A DNA stretch of 11,608 bases from Patescibacteria group bacterium. GTDB lineage: Bacteria > Patescibacteriota > Microgenomatia > UBA10105. Positions 1 through 9,297 of this stretch are shown here, one piece after another. Positions within the stretch are counted from its first letter, which is position 1; the number at the start of each line of letters is the position of its first letter. The position numbers and the translations under genes are program-made. The notes beneath the pieces were generated by a model, which saw nothing but the letters and a program-made list of their open reading frames with translations, ran no database searches and was not told the DNA's origin. The stretch covers positions 26,712 to 38,319 of the forward strand of contig DQGR01000068.1 of the NCBI GenBank assembly GCA_003524845.1, given 5' to 3'.

Positions 1-306
1 CATCCCACGACTGCATTTACTGATGTGCGTTCCAATTTACTTGAAGCCCTACGCGCTGGCTTAGCTGCACCAGTTTTAACACCTTTAGCAGCACTTCGAT
101 ATATATTATCTGCTTTTGTTATAGTATCTACTTTTATTCTTTGTTTTGTCTATTTCGGCAGAATTGCTCGAACCAGTATCGAGTCAATTGCCCGCAATCC
201 GCTGGCCAGTCGAAAAATAGAATTTACGGTATTACTTCAGGTATTCTTAATGGTAGTGATTGCCTTTTTTGGATTTGGTATCGCCTATTTAATTCTAGCG
301 CTTTAA
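1..306 (+). CDS. F0 subunit c-like two-helix membrane protein, C-terminal part (5' end outside window)
   Basis: The reading frame is open from base 1. A GTG at 25 could start a 93-residue protein, but nothing prevents the gene beginning upstream. Counted from that GTG there are two hydrophobic segments (about residues 22-44 and 67-93) joined by a polar loop reading RTSIESIARNPLASRKI. The ARNP core matches the cytoplasmic loop of ATP synthase subunit c (usually ARQP), and the position ahead of atpF-atpC fits atpE. Two hallmarks are missing. The first helix lacks the Gly-rich packing motif. The second helix (FTVLLQVFLMVVIAFFGFG) has Val where ungapped alignment with E. coli or Bacillus c places the ion-binding Asp/Glu, and it contains no other acidic residue. 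It may be a diverged atpE, a c-like paralogue of other function, or the end of a longer membrane protein. The family resemblance is seen; the function is uncertain. Confidence 0.5.
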   Translation, partial: HPTTAFTDVRSNLLEALRAGLAAPVLTPLAALRYILSAFVIVSTFILCFVYFGRIARTSIESIARNPLASRKIEFTVLLQVFLMVVIAFFGFGIAYLILAL

Positions 307-425
307 GTAATTAGGATTTAAATTTCATTGGATTTAGGCTTAGTGGAATTATTTTTTTATGTCATAAGCAGTTTAAGGTTGTTACTTCTAAATTAATTTA
401 ATCTTGATAGAAAAACAAATTCCTT

Positions 426-2111
426 ATGTTTGATTTTTTGTCCATTTTCAATTCAGCTCGCCGTAACTGCCACATAAAGCCGGTGGTTTTACTTTCCCTT
501 GACGGTTGGGGAATTGCCCCGGATTCAGCAGGAAATGCCATTAGCCGGGCAAAATTACCAAACTTACGCTATTACTTTGCCAACTTTCCCACTACAACTC
601 TGATTGCATCTGGCGAGTCAGTTGGTTTGCCAGCCAATGAGGTGGGTAATTCCGAGGTTGGGCATCTGACTATGGGCGCGGGTCGGATAATTTATCAAAG
701 TTTAAAGCGAATTGATAATTCAGTGGCTGATGGCGCATTTTTTGAAAATCCGGCTTTCTTGCAGGCGATTGCCCATGTAAATAAATACCATTCCCGCCTG
801 CACATAATGGGGCTGGTTGGTTTGAGTAATGTACATTCTTCACTTGATCATTTTAACGCGCTGCTTGGGTTATGCCAACGGCACTCAATCACCAGTGTTG
901 GTTTTCATCTCTTTACCGACGGCCGGGATTCACCTCCGCACGAAGCCGTAAGCTTAGTGCAAAGGGTTGATAAAGAAATACAAAATTCGGGTGTCGGCAG
1001 AATTGCCTCTATCAGCGGCCGTTATTACGCAATGGATCGAGATGGGTTATGGGATCGGACGCAAAAAGCCTATGAACTTCTGGTAAGTGGATACGGACAA
1101 GTAGCCAAAACCGCGCAACAGGCAATTTCAACCGCTTACACTAAAGGAGTGAGCGATGAGTTTATTGAACCTACCTTACTAGTGCCCGAAGCAAAAGATC
1201 CAATTTTGGTTTCTGATAATGACGCAGTGATATTTTTTAATTTCAGAGCTGATCGGGCTAAACAACTGACCATGGCACTTACCATGGAAAATTTTGAAAA
1301 AAGCCAAGTCGGCGAATTTATGTTCAACACTACGTATAAAAACAGCTTGACTGAAACGCAATATAAACAGCCCTTCACCAGAAGTAAAAAATTAGTAAAC
1401 CTGTTTTTTGTAACCATGACGGAATACCAGAAAAAATTACCGGTAAGTGCGATTGCATTTCCGCTTACTCAACTTAACGAGACGCTGAGCGAAGTGGTAG
1501 CGGGAAGTAACTTAAAACAGCTGCATTTGGCTGAAAGTGAAAAAGAAACCATGGTTGGGTACTATTTTGATGGTTTGCGCGAAACGCCATTTCCGGGAGA
1601 AAACCGGATTATCATTCCTTCAAAGGGAGTGCGAATTTATGATAAAAAGCCTGAAATGTCAATATCTTCTATTGTTTCAGTGTTTACAAAAAACCTGCAT
1701 AAATGCCTCTATCACTTTTTCCTAATCAATTTCGCTAATCCTGATATGGTGGCTCATACTGGTAATATCGAGGCAACCATAAAAGCGCTTGAGCATACGG
1801 ATAACGCACTCGGTACCGTAGTCGATGAAATTCTGCGCCTGGATGGAACCGTATTTATTACCGCAGATCACGGTAATGCAGAACAACTTTTGACGTACTC
1901 ATCCCAGTCGTTCTTTTTTACTACCGACACAGGCGCAATAAATACCTATCATTCGAATCATCCGGTGCCATTTATAGCGATCAACAATGCACTTTTACAT
2001 TCAAGAAAACAACTCAGTAGCGGCAGTTTAAGCGATGTGGCGCCGACCGTACTTCGGGCAATGAATTTACCGGTCCCCTCTGTTATGACCGGCCGGAATC
2101 TGCTAGAGTAA
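426..2111 (+). CDS. gpmI: 2,3-bisphosphoglycerate-independent phosphoglycerate mutase
   Basis: This cytoplasmic enzyme of lower glycolysis and gluconeogenesis interconverts 3- and 2-phosphoglycerate, using two metal ions (typically Mn) and a phosphoserine intermediate. The 561 residues are slightly longer than the usual 510-550. The alkaline-phosphatase-type metal ligands are all visible: D26 in LDGWG, nucleophile S76 in GNSEVGH, D440 and H444 in NPDMVAHTG, D481 and H482 in TADHGN, and H509 in YHSNHP. Substrate-site motifs are also present: HSSLDH, GRDSPP, GRYYAMDRD, FNFRADR (R274, R277) and AESEK (K373). The usual His shortly after AESEK is Met376 here, but it is not one of the metal ligands. 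The ATG at 426 gives about 18 residues before the normal start of the fold and has no clear Shine-Dalgarno; TTG at 438 is an alternative. Its stop is 4 bases before atpF, so it is almost certainly co-transcribed with the ATP synthase genes. Confidence 0.96.
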   Translation: MFDFLSIFNSARRNCHIKPVVLLSLDGWGIAPDSAGNAISRAKLPNLRYYFANFPTTTLIASGESVGLPANEVGNSEVGHLTMGAGRIIYQSLKRIDNSVADGAFFENPAFLQAIAHVNKYHSRLHIMGLVGLSNVHSSLDHFNALLGLCQRHSITSVGFHLFTDGRDSPPHEAVSLVQRVDKEIQNSGVGRIASISGRYYAMDRDGLWDRTQKAYELLVSGYGQVAKTAQQAISTAYTKGVSDEFIEPTLLVPEAKDPILVSDNDAVIFFNFRADRAKQLTMALTMENFEKSQVGEFMFNTTYKNSLTETQYKQPFTRSKKLVNLFFVTMTEYQKKLPVSAIAFPLTQLNETLSEVVAGSNLKQLHLAESEKETMVGYYFDGLRETPFPGENRIIIPSKGVRIYDKKPEMSISSIVSVFTKNLHKCLYHFFLINFANPDMVAHTGNIEATIKALEHTDNALGTVVDEILRLDGTVFITADHGNAEQLLTYSSQSFFFTTDTGAINTYHSNHPVPFIAINNALLHSRKQLSSGSLSDVAPTVLRAMNLPVPSVMTGRNLLE

Positions 2112-2115
2112 TACT

Positions 2116-2760
2116 ATGCCTGCCAACATAGAATCATTTTATTTAATGATCTTTATCGCCGCCCTCCTCGGCGTCCTCTTAGGAGTGACCTCAATTGCAA
2201 ATTTATTACTGTTGCGACGGACGCAGAAGTTAAAAGCCGACTATGATGACTTGGAGAAAGAAATCCGCGAAAAGTTAAATAGCCTGCTTGCAGAAGCAAC
2301 GCAGAAAAGTCTTGACATTATTAAATCCACCGCTCAGGATGCGACCCAGGCGGTTAAAGAAACCAGATTTTTTAGTTCTGAAACCAAAGCTCAGTTTTTA
2401 CGCGACATTGAACTCGTTCGTGAACATGATAAGACCCAACTTGCCGAGACTTTAAGTCGTGTTGAAAACGAAATGGTAAACTCGCTCAAAAAAGCGACGC
2501 AAACGATGGAGGAGGATTTTAAGACCCAGATTGACGGTTTTAAGAAAAGCTTAAGCCAGCTCGTTTCCGAGTCGCAGATGCAAGCGAAAAAACAGGCACA
2601 GGAATATCAGAATAGTTTATATACCCATGCTGAGGACTCACTTTTCCATGTGTTTAGCGCGCTCAGTAAAGAGCTACTTAAACGTTCTTTGACTCCGAAA
2701 GATCACGAAACTCTGATTTTAGAAGCATTTGAAGAAGCCCGTGCCCATGAAGTACTCTGA
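2116..2760 (+). CDS. atpF: ATP synthase F0 subunit b
   Basis: Subunit b is the peripheral stalk that anchors F1 (through delta and alpha) to membrane subunit a and resists rotor torque. The 214-residue product has one N-terminal membrane helix (about residues 8-33, FYLMIFIAALLGVLLGVTS) followed by a basic RR and a long, charged, Gly/Pro-poor helix typical of a coiled coil (about 36-200). This architecture and its place directly before atpH and atpA identify it; sequence conservation of b subunits is low, so the call rests on topology and synteny. It is longer than the common 155-170 residues, giving a longer predicted stalk. The ATG follows the gpmI stop by 4 bases, and the 3' end overlaps atpH by 14 bases, implying translational coupling. 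The stop is TGA. Confidence 0.87.
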   Translation: MPANIESFYLMIFIAALLGVLLGVTSIANLLLLRRTQKLKADYDDLEKEIREKLNSLLAEATQKSLDIIKSTAQDATQAVKETRFFSSETKAQFLRDIELVREHDKTQLAETLSRVENEMVNSLKKATQTMEEDFKTQIDGFKKSLSQLVSESQMQAKKQAQEYQNSLYTHAEDSLFHVFSALSKELLKRSLTPKDHETLILEAFEEARAHEVL

Positions 2761-3220
2761 TTTTTTTGAGTTTATTAAAACCACGAGCGAGCGCGACCAG
2801 GTCGTTGCCGAGCTGGAACAGTGGCAAAATAATCTCTACGAAAGCAAAGATCGTGCCGGTGAAGTCACACTTGATGTAAACATATTACAGTGGGTTAACG
2901 TCCAGCCTGACCAGGCAAAAGCAATTAAAGAATTGATTTCACTGCTTACCGCTGTTACTGGTATTGAGATTACCGTAGCCTGTGATTTGCCTGAAAAGTC
3001 ACTTAAAAAAATTCATGCGAGTGTGGTGACACTCCTGAAAATTCCTTGCATCCTGAAGATTACTATTGATCCGGTAATTGTCGGAGGCGCGCAAATTACG
3101 TTTCAAGGAAAATATTTTGATGGTTCGCTTGCAAAAAAATGTGATGAATATTTTAATTTGCATCGGAAACAAATAATCGCCCAACTAAAGCCACAGCCTG
3201 GAAATGAAAAGCTTCAATGA
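2747..3220 (+). CDS. atpH: ATP synthase F1 subunit delta
   Basis: Delta links the top of the alpha3-beta3 hexamer to the b stalk. The C-terminal signature of the OSCP/delta family is clear: LKITIDPVIVGG (D108, G113-G114) followed by KYFDGSLAKK (D125-G126-S127), matching the usual pattern of V-D-P-x-hydrophobic-x-GG then D-G-S. From the ATG at 2747 the protein is 157 residues, shorter than the typical 175-185; the shortage is in the N-terminal helical bundle that normally holds the alpha N-termini. An in-frame TTG at 2729 would add 6 residues, but ATG is preferred. It overlaps the end of atpF by 14 bases and the start of atpA by 17 bases, the tightest packing in the operon. The stop is TGA. 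Confidence 0.9.
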   Translation: MKYSDFFEFIKTTSERDQVVAELEQWQNNLYESKDRAGEVTLDVNILQWVNVQPDQAKAIKELISLLTAVTGIEITVACDLPEKSLKKIHASVVTLLKIPCILKITIDPVIVGGAQITFQGKYFDGSLAKKCDEYFNLHRKQIIAQLKPQPGNEKLQ

Positions 3221-4646
3221 TTACCTGAATGAAATTGGTGAGATTGGTTACGTCAAAGAAATCCGCTACTCAATTTTATATGTGGCGGGACTGCCGACGG
3301 TCAAGCCATCCGAGATAGTTTTGTTTGAGAGTGGTGAAGTTGGACAAGTCCTCTCTGTTGACGCAGAATACGCCGAGGTAATTATTTTTTCAAATTCTAT
3401 TATCAGGGTTGGTACCCGTGTGGTGCGCAGTAATGAACTCTATACTCTGGAGTTAAGTGATGAGCTATTTGAACGGACTATTGATCCGTTGGGGAATGAC
3501 CTCTGGAGCAAAGAGGCAGTGGTGATTCATCCCAAAGACAAGCGGTATATTGACAGTGTGCCCTCAGGAATTACCGAACGCAAATCAATCAGCGAAGCCT
3601 TTGAAACCGGAGTCAGTCTCATCGATCTTATTATTCCTTTGGGGAAGGGACAACGGGAACTAGTAATTGGAGACCGCAAGACCGGTAAAACTATTTTTCT
3701 CCTGCAGACGATTGCGACTCAAGTCCGGCGGGGCACGATCTGTATTTACGGCGCAATTGCCAAACGACCCATGGAGATCAGGCGCATTGAAGAATATCTC
3801 AAAATAAATAAATTGATATCAAAATGTATTATAGTAGCAACTTCCTCATCAGATCCGTCCGGACTAATTTTCATGACTCCCTATGCTGCGATGACCATTG
3901 CCGAGTATTTTCGTGATCAGGGGAAGGATGTGCTCGTGATACTTGACGATTTAAGCCGACACGCGCAGTTTTATCGTGAGATAACTTTGCTTGCGCGGCG
4001 TTTCCCCGGACGGGATTCGTACCCGGGAGATGTGTTCTATATTCATTCGCGACTACTTGAGCGGGCCGGTAAGTTTAGAAACGGATCAATTACCTGTCTG
4101 CCGGTAGTTGAGGCAATTGCCGGAAATATCAGCGGCTATATTCAAACTAACATCATGTCAATGACCGATGGCCATTTGTTTTTTGACACGGACCTGTTTA
4201 ATCAAGGGATGCGCCCGGCCGTCAATTCGTTTTTATCAGTAACGCGCGTTGGTTTGCAGGCGCAGAGCGAAATCGTCCGTGACGTTTCGCGAAAACTTAC
4301 CAGCTTCTTAGTTCGGCTTGGGCAGTTGCAACAGCTCCTGCATTTTGGGGTAGAAATTTCTCCGGAAGTAAAAAACACCCTGGCCCTCGGCGAAAAAATT
4401 AATGAATTTTTTAAACAGCCGTATGAAAAAAATATCCCGCTCGCAGCCAGTCTCTATATAGTAGCCATATTGTGGAGCGGGAAGTGGAAAGAAAAAAATG
4501 TGGGGAATGTGAGAAATGAGGTTGATAAAATCTTAAATCGTTACGTAACCGATGAAGCTTATCGACAACGGATTGAACGGTTTATTGCCAGATTCCAGAA
4601 GTTTGATGCGCTCATTCTCGAGTTGCAAACAATTCGCTCAATTTAA
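3204..4646 (+). CDS. atpA: ATP synthase F1 subunit alpha
   Basis: Alpha is the non-catalytic nucleotide-binding subunit of the alpha3-beta3 head and supplies an arginine to each catalytic site. The 480 residues show the N-terminal beta-barrel, the Walker A loop GDRKTGKT (156-163; K162), a Walker B region (DVLVILDDLSRHA), the family signature PGDVFYIHSRLLERA and the region around SVTRVG carrying the catalytic Arg (R348). The P-loop has Lys at 159 where E. coli has Gln. It is shorter than the usual 500-510. About 15 residues are missing at the N-terminus, the part that binds delta in other bacteria, and a few more are missing between LLERA and GSIT. The segment EAIAGNISGY replaces the common ETQAGDVSA(Y/F). 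The start overlaps atpH by 17 bases, and atpG begins 5 bases after the stop. Confidence 0.97.
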   Translation: MKSFNDYLNEIGEIGYVKEIRYSILYVAGLPTVKPSEIVLFESGEVGQVLSVDAEYAEVIIFSNSIIRVGTRVVRSNELYTLELSDELFERTIDPLGNDLWSKEAVVIHPKDKRYIDSVPSGITERKSISEAFETGVSLIDLIIPLGKGQRELVIGDRKTGKTIFLLQTIATQVRRGTICIYGAIAKRPMEIRRIEEYLKINKLISKCIIVATSSSDPSGLIFMTPYAAMTIAEYFRDQGKDVLVILDDLSRHAQFYREITLLARRFPGRDSYPGDVFYIHSRLLERAGKFRNGSITCLPVVEAIAGNISGYIQTNIMSMTDGHLFFDTDLFNQGMRPAVNSFLSVTRVGLQAQSEIVRDVSRKLTSFLVRLGQLQQLLHFGVEISPEVKNTLALGEKINEFFKQPYEKNIPLAASLYIVAILWSGKWKEKNVGNVRNEVDKILNRYVTDEAYRQRIERFIARFQKFDALILELQTIRSI

Positions 4647-4651
4647 CGCCT

Positions 4652-5524
4652 ATGCGTACCGACAAAAAAACCACGGAAGATATCTCTCAGCTGACTGCGC
4701 TGCAAACCATTGCGCAGATTTATGCGCAAATTGCTTCGGTGCGCATGCAGCAAACACGCAAGCAAGTGCTTGACGGGCGGGTATTCATACGGGAAATTAA
4801 TGAAACATTTGAAGATGTCCGGCGTTCGTATGCGGAAGAGGTACGCCGGCTCAATAAAGGTAAATCGGGGAAAAGCGAACAAATTACCTTTTTAAGCCAT
4901 AATGGCAAATCTGTGGCAGTGCTGCTATCGACTAATGCCGGACTGTATGGCGCAATTGTGCCCAATACATACCAATTATTTCTTGATGAGCTGCGTAAGC
5001 ATGACTACGAAGTGACGATTGTCGGACAGCAGGGTCTGTCTTTCTATCTGGTAGACGAACCTGACCAGCCGTACACCTACTTTGACTTGCCTGATTGGGG
5101 TGATAGTTCGTCACAGCTCTCACCTATTATCCAGCACATTGTGCAGTACGAAGAAATCCATGTGTTTTATGGTGAGTTTCATACCGTCATTACCCAGCAA
5201 CCAGTGGAAACGCTTATTTCCTCCCACGCCACAAATTCAAAATCAAGCCGGAACCCGGTCAAGTATTACTTTGAACCGAATATGGAGCGCATCCTAATTT
5301 TTTTTGAAACTGAAATTTTCAGTTCACTATTTGAACAAACTATCAGCGAATCACGACTGGCCAAGTATGCTTCCCGGATTATTGCGATGGACCAGGCAAG
5401 TGAAAACACAAAAAACGTGATTAAAAAACTTAAATTCGAGGCGCTCGTGGCACAGCACCGTTTTTTTAACCGGAGACAATTAAACCAACTGCCTGCAATC
5501 TGGCATCTTGGTCGGGAAAGGTAA
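4652..5524 (+). CDS. atpG: ATP synthase F1 subunit gamma
   Basis: Gamma is the central rotor shaft that couples c-ring rotation to conformational change in beta. The 290-residue length is normal. Diverged family features are present: an N-terminal helix (about residues 10-45) equivalent to the first strand of the shaft coiled coil, STNAGLYG (93-100) corresponding to the usual SDRGLCGG, a central Rossmann-like domain, and the C-terminal helix containing AKYASRIIAMDQASEN (around M246-D247), matching the conserved ...R(M)xAMxxAxxN block. The extreme C-terminus ends in HLGRER, unlike the usual Gly/Ala-rich end. The gene lies between alpha and beta with gaps of 5 and 9 bases, as in standard atp operons. 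Confidence 0.93.
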   Translation: MRTDKKTTEDISQLTALQTIAQIYAQIASVRMQQTRKQVLDGRVFIREINETFEDVRRSYAEEVRRLNKGKSGKSEQITFLSHNGKSVAVLLSTNAGLYGAIVPNTYQLFLDELRKHDYEVTIVGQQGLSFYLVDEPDQPYTYFDLPDWGDSSSQLSPIIQHIVQYEEIHVFYGEFHTVITQQPVETLISSHATNSKSSRNPVKYYFEPNMERILIFFETEIFSSLFEQTISESRLAKYASRIIAMDQASENTKNVIKKLKFEALVAQHRFFNRRQLNQLPAIWHLGRER

Positions 5525-5527
5525 TAA

Positions 5528-6904
<1,377 letters not shown>

Positions 6905-6907
6905 ACT

Positions 6908-7156
6908 ATGGAATTGCAACTCACTATTCGCAGTCGGGAAGGCGTCTTGTTTACTGATACGGTCCAGTCATTGACTGCAAAAAATTCATCCGGCACCTTT
7001 GATATTCTGCCAGAGCACGAAAATTTTATTACCCTGGTTGATGAATCAGTTGCTGTAACCACGTCTGCCGGGCAACGGATTACCATTCCCATTAGTAACG
7101 CCCTACTTAAAGTCAGCCGCAACCAGGTTTCAATTTACTTGGGGATACGAAAATAA
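6908..7156 (+). CDS. atpC: ATP synthase F1 subunit epsilon, N-terminal domain only
   Basis: Epsilon joins gamma to the c-ring and, through its C-terminal helices, inhibits ATP hydrolysis in many bacteria. The 82-residue product aligns with the N-terminal beta-sandwich only: L.IRSREGVLF, then GTFDILPEHENFITLV (family pattern G-x-h-x-h-hPxHxxhhTxh), then further strands to a stop. The two C-terminal helices (about 45-50 residues in E. coli and Bacillus) are absent, and no sequence for them follows because the next gene begins on the other strand 8 bases later. It should still connect rotor to gamma but could not form the extended inhibitory state. It is the last gene of the operon, with no terminator visible in the short gap after it. 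Confidence 0.92.
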   Translation: MELQLTIRSREGVLFTDTVQSLTAKNSSGTFDILPEHENFITLVDESVAVTTSAGQRITIPISNALLKVSRNQVSIYLGIRK

Positions 7157-7164
7157 TTAGGCGG

Positions 7165-9168
7165 TCAGGGAGAAGCTTCCGGTGAGACTGAGGGAACGGG
7201 GGACGGTGACGGAGTCAGGTTGGCTGATTCAGTGGCTGGCGGAGCTGCAGATTCGGGTAAATCAAGCGGAGGATTGACCTCTGGACTGTCAGTTTCAGGC
7301 GTGGTTAAATTTTCACTCGGAATTTCCTGGGTAGGTGGGTTAGTACCAGGAGTAGTGACCAGCTTTTTAACTTCATCCAGTTCGGCCTGCACTTTTTTCT
7401 GGTCATTGGAATTTGCCGTCACCAGTTTTAAAGTGTTTTCAAGCTCAACTGCGGCTTTATTGTATTCTTTATTTTGCCGGTAGGCATTAGCCAGGTTGTA
7501 ACGCGCGTTGGCCAGATCCGGTTTCAGCCATACTGCCATTTCAAAATGTTTGATCGCCTCAGGAAAATTATTACGGACATAAAAAATGCCGCCCAGTTCA
7601 ATCCGAAGTAAGGGATTAAACGGGTCGAGCGCAATTGCCTGAGCGTACGACGCAACTGACCATTGATCGGCCTGTTGGGCCACATTCATGATTTGTTTAT
7701 AAATATTCGCCAGATTTTCCCAGTTCGTTACCCGGTTGCCATTTAAAATTACCGCGTTTTTAGCTTCCTGAATGGACTGTTGGACCAGCTGGGTTAACGT
7801 GGTGCGGTCCTGGTCAGTCAGATTGCCTTTTTGGGCAATGGCTTTGGCAAGAACCAAATTAATTTGGGCATACGAAAGACGGTACTTGTCGTTCCAGGGA
7901 GCCAGTTTAATTGCTTCCTGATGACCCTGATAGGTTTCACTCGCTTTATTATTTTGGGCGGCAGTGATACTTTTCCGAAATGCGACTTCAGATGAATAGA
8001 CCCGGGAAGTGATAAATAAGGCATAGCCTAAGATGAGCAGCGGAAGGACAGTCGCAAGTTTTACCGGTAATTTTTCAGCCGACAGTTCATGTTGTTCCTC
8101 ATGTCCGCTCGCAAGTCCGGCAAATAAATAAATCAAAAATAACAGTAAAAAAGCGGGCGGAAAAAAAATGGACGTGACCAGGGCTACCACGAGGGGAACC
8201 GCAAATTTAAGTTGCTCAACTACGCGGGTGCGAAGTTGGAGAAACGATTGTGCCACAAAAATCAGAAAAGATACCAGGCCGAACAGCCCGAGTGTGGTCC
8301 AGAAGTGAAAATAGAGATTTGAAGAAACCACAAAACGCAAGTTCCAGAAAGGTGTGGCATTCAGCGCCAGTGGACGATGGAGGGTGAAGGCGCTTAAGAA
8401 ATGCGCCGGACCATACCCAAAAAGCAACCGGTCCTTAAGCGTTTCGACCGCGATATACCAGCCCGATTGCAGCGGCAGGAAAAGCGGAGCTCCGGCAAAA
8501 AATAATTGATAGGTAGTAATTCCCAGCCCCAGAAGCATCAGAATTACCGCGACCGAAAACACCACGATCGTGGCCGTTTTATTGGCTTTGATCGCCATGT
8601 ACGTCGTCGGAATAGCAAAAATCAGTAAACCCAAAAAATAGATAAAGGTGCTGAACGTAGCTCCGGTTGGAGTCCAGGATGGGCTTTGTAAATACGCGGC
8701 TTTGGTCAGATTCGAACTGACACCCACAAACTGCTGGAAAACCACAAACGCCAAGAGCCCACCTGATATCAGTAATGCATAGGAAATGATTTCGCGCGCC
8801 CGCTTCGACTGTTGGCTCACAAAAAAGTAAAAGAAAGTGAGCAGCAGTATTGAGCCTGCGCCTAAAGGGGTGATCCAGTTTTCCATCCGGTTTTGCGAAG
8901 AGAGATAGGCAGAAGCAATCGTGGCGATTAAGAATAAACTGAGCGGTAGGGTAAAACGGGTTTTGTGGATCGCGATTTTATTAGTGACTAATGTTTCAAT
9001 TACCCAGAGTACAGTCAAAATTGAAACACCGACTAAAAGCAATGCTTGCTTGTTAACCGTATAAAAATCAGCCGTAACTGGCAGGAAAAAGACGGGCATG
9101 AGGACGACAATTAAAGAAATAACGAGTGCCTGGATAGTTTGAATGGTGGCGTGTAAATGCTCGTCCAT
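7165..9168 (-). CDS. O-antigen ligase/polymerase-like membrane protein with TPR repeats and Pro/Ser/Thr-rich tail
   Basis: This 667-residue protein has three parts. Residues about 1-400 are polytopic, with roughly ten or more hydrophobic segments and a periplasmic-type loop containing LLFGYGPAHFLSAF (GYGP near 250) followed by SSNLYFHFWTTLGLFGL; this resembles the Wzy_C/O-antigen ligase pattern G-x-G-x-x-x-F ... hN..l....e.G. Residues about 410-590 are TPR-like helical repeats, clearest in NFPEAIKHFEMAVWLKPDLA and the following ARYNLANAYRQNKEYNKAAV. The last 63 residues (from about 605) are Pro/Ser/Thr/Glu-rich and probably disordered. The likely role is transfer or polymerisation of a surface glycan or glycosylation of a surface protein; donor and acceptor cannot be read. 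The gene is convergent with the atp operon and divergent from the arg unit, and its own promoter lies just upstream. The start ATG lacks a clear Shine-Dalgarno and would have a leader of only about 20 bases. Confidence 0.82.
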   Translation of the reverse strand: MDEHLHATIQTIQALVISLIVVLMPVFFLPVTADFYTVNKQALLLVGVSILTVLWVIETLVTNKIAIHKTRFTLPLSLFLIATIASAYLSSQNRMENWITPLGAGSILLLTFFYFFVSQQSKRAREIISYALLISGGLLAFVVFQQFVGVSSNLTKAAYLQSPSWTPTGATFSTFIYFLGLLIFAIPTTYMAIKANKTATIVVFSVAVILMLLGLGITTYQLFFAGAPLFLPLQSGWYIAVETLKDRLLFGYGPAHFLSAFTLHRPLALNATPFWNLRFVVSSNLYFHFWTTLGLFGLVSFLIFVAQSFLQLRTRVVEQLKFAVPLVVALVTSIFFPPAFLLLFLIYLFAGLASGHEEQHELSAEKLPVKLATVLPLLILGYALFITSRVYSSEVAFRKSITAAQNNKASETYQGHQEAIKLAPWNDKYRLSYAQINLVLAKAIAQKGNLTDQDRTTLTQLVQQSIQEAKNAVILNGNRVTNWENLANIYKQIMNVAQQADQWSVASYAQAIALDPFNPLLRIELGGIFYVRNNFPEAIKHFEMAVWLKPDLANARYNLANAYRQNKEYNKAAVELENTLKLVTANSNDQKKVQAELDEVKKLVTTPGTNPPTQEIPSENLTTPETDSPEVNPPLDLPESAAPPATESANLTPSPSPVPSVSPEASP

Positions 9169-9194
9169 AAAGGTAAAAACGCGACAATTAATTT

Positions 9195-9223
9195 ATAATA
9201 CTCATCTACATTGTCCTAGTCAA
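9195..9223 (-). promoter_or_regulatory. Sigma70-type promoter for the O-antigen-ligase-like gene
   Basis: Read on the minus strand, TTGACT (9223-9218) is followed after exactly 17 bases by TATTAT (9200-9195), close to the consensus -35 and -10. Initiation would fall near 9188, about 20 bases before the ATG at 9168. It diverges from the arg leader promoter about 75 bases away. Confidence 0.75.
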
Positions 9224-9267
9224 GTTGGCAAAGGAGCAGGAGTGAGCCGCTGTTTTTCATCGTACGC

Positions 9268-9291
9268 CCGCCAGTAAATCCGCCAGTAAAT
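9268..9291 (+). repeat. Two tandem copies of CCGCCAGTAAAT between divergent promoters
   Basis: CCGCCAGTAAAT occurs at 9268-9279 and again, perfectly, at 9280-9291. The block ends 6 bases before the TTGACA hexamer of the arg leader and lies between the two divergent promoters. The first 8 bases reappear inverted as ACTGGCGG at 9410-9417 in the leader. It could be an operator-like direct repeat or a remnant of a genome-wide CCGCC/GGCGG repeat family; the sequence alone does not decide. Confidence 0.7.
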
Positions 9292-9297
9292 TCAGGC

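Noticed and set aside
307..425. Possible promoter or terminator in the gap before gpmI (T-run at 351-358; TTGTTA at 379-384)
   Set aside because: No hairpin precedes the T-run, and the hexamers have a spacing of about 12 bases. Nothing convincing is present.
1136..1417. Minus-strand frames inside gpmI, and similar frames inside the atp genes
   Set aside because: They lie opposite or out of frame within well-conserved genes and show no family features.
2729..2746. TTG start for atpH at 2729
   Set aside because: The ATG at 2747 is a better start, and the added 6 residues match nothing in the family.
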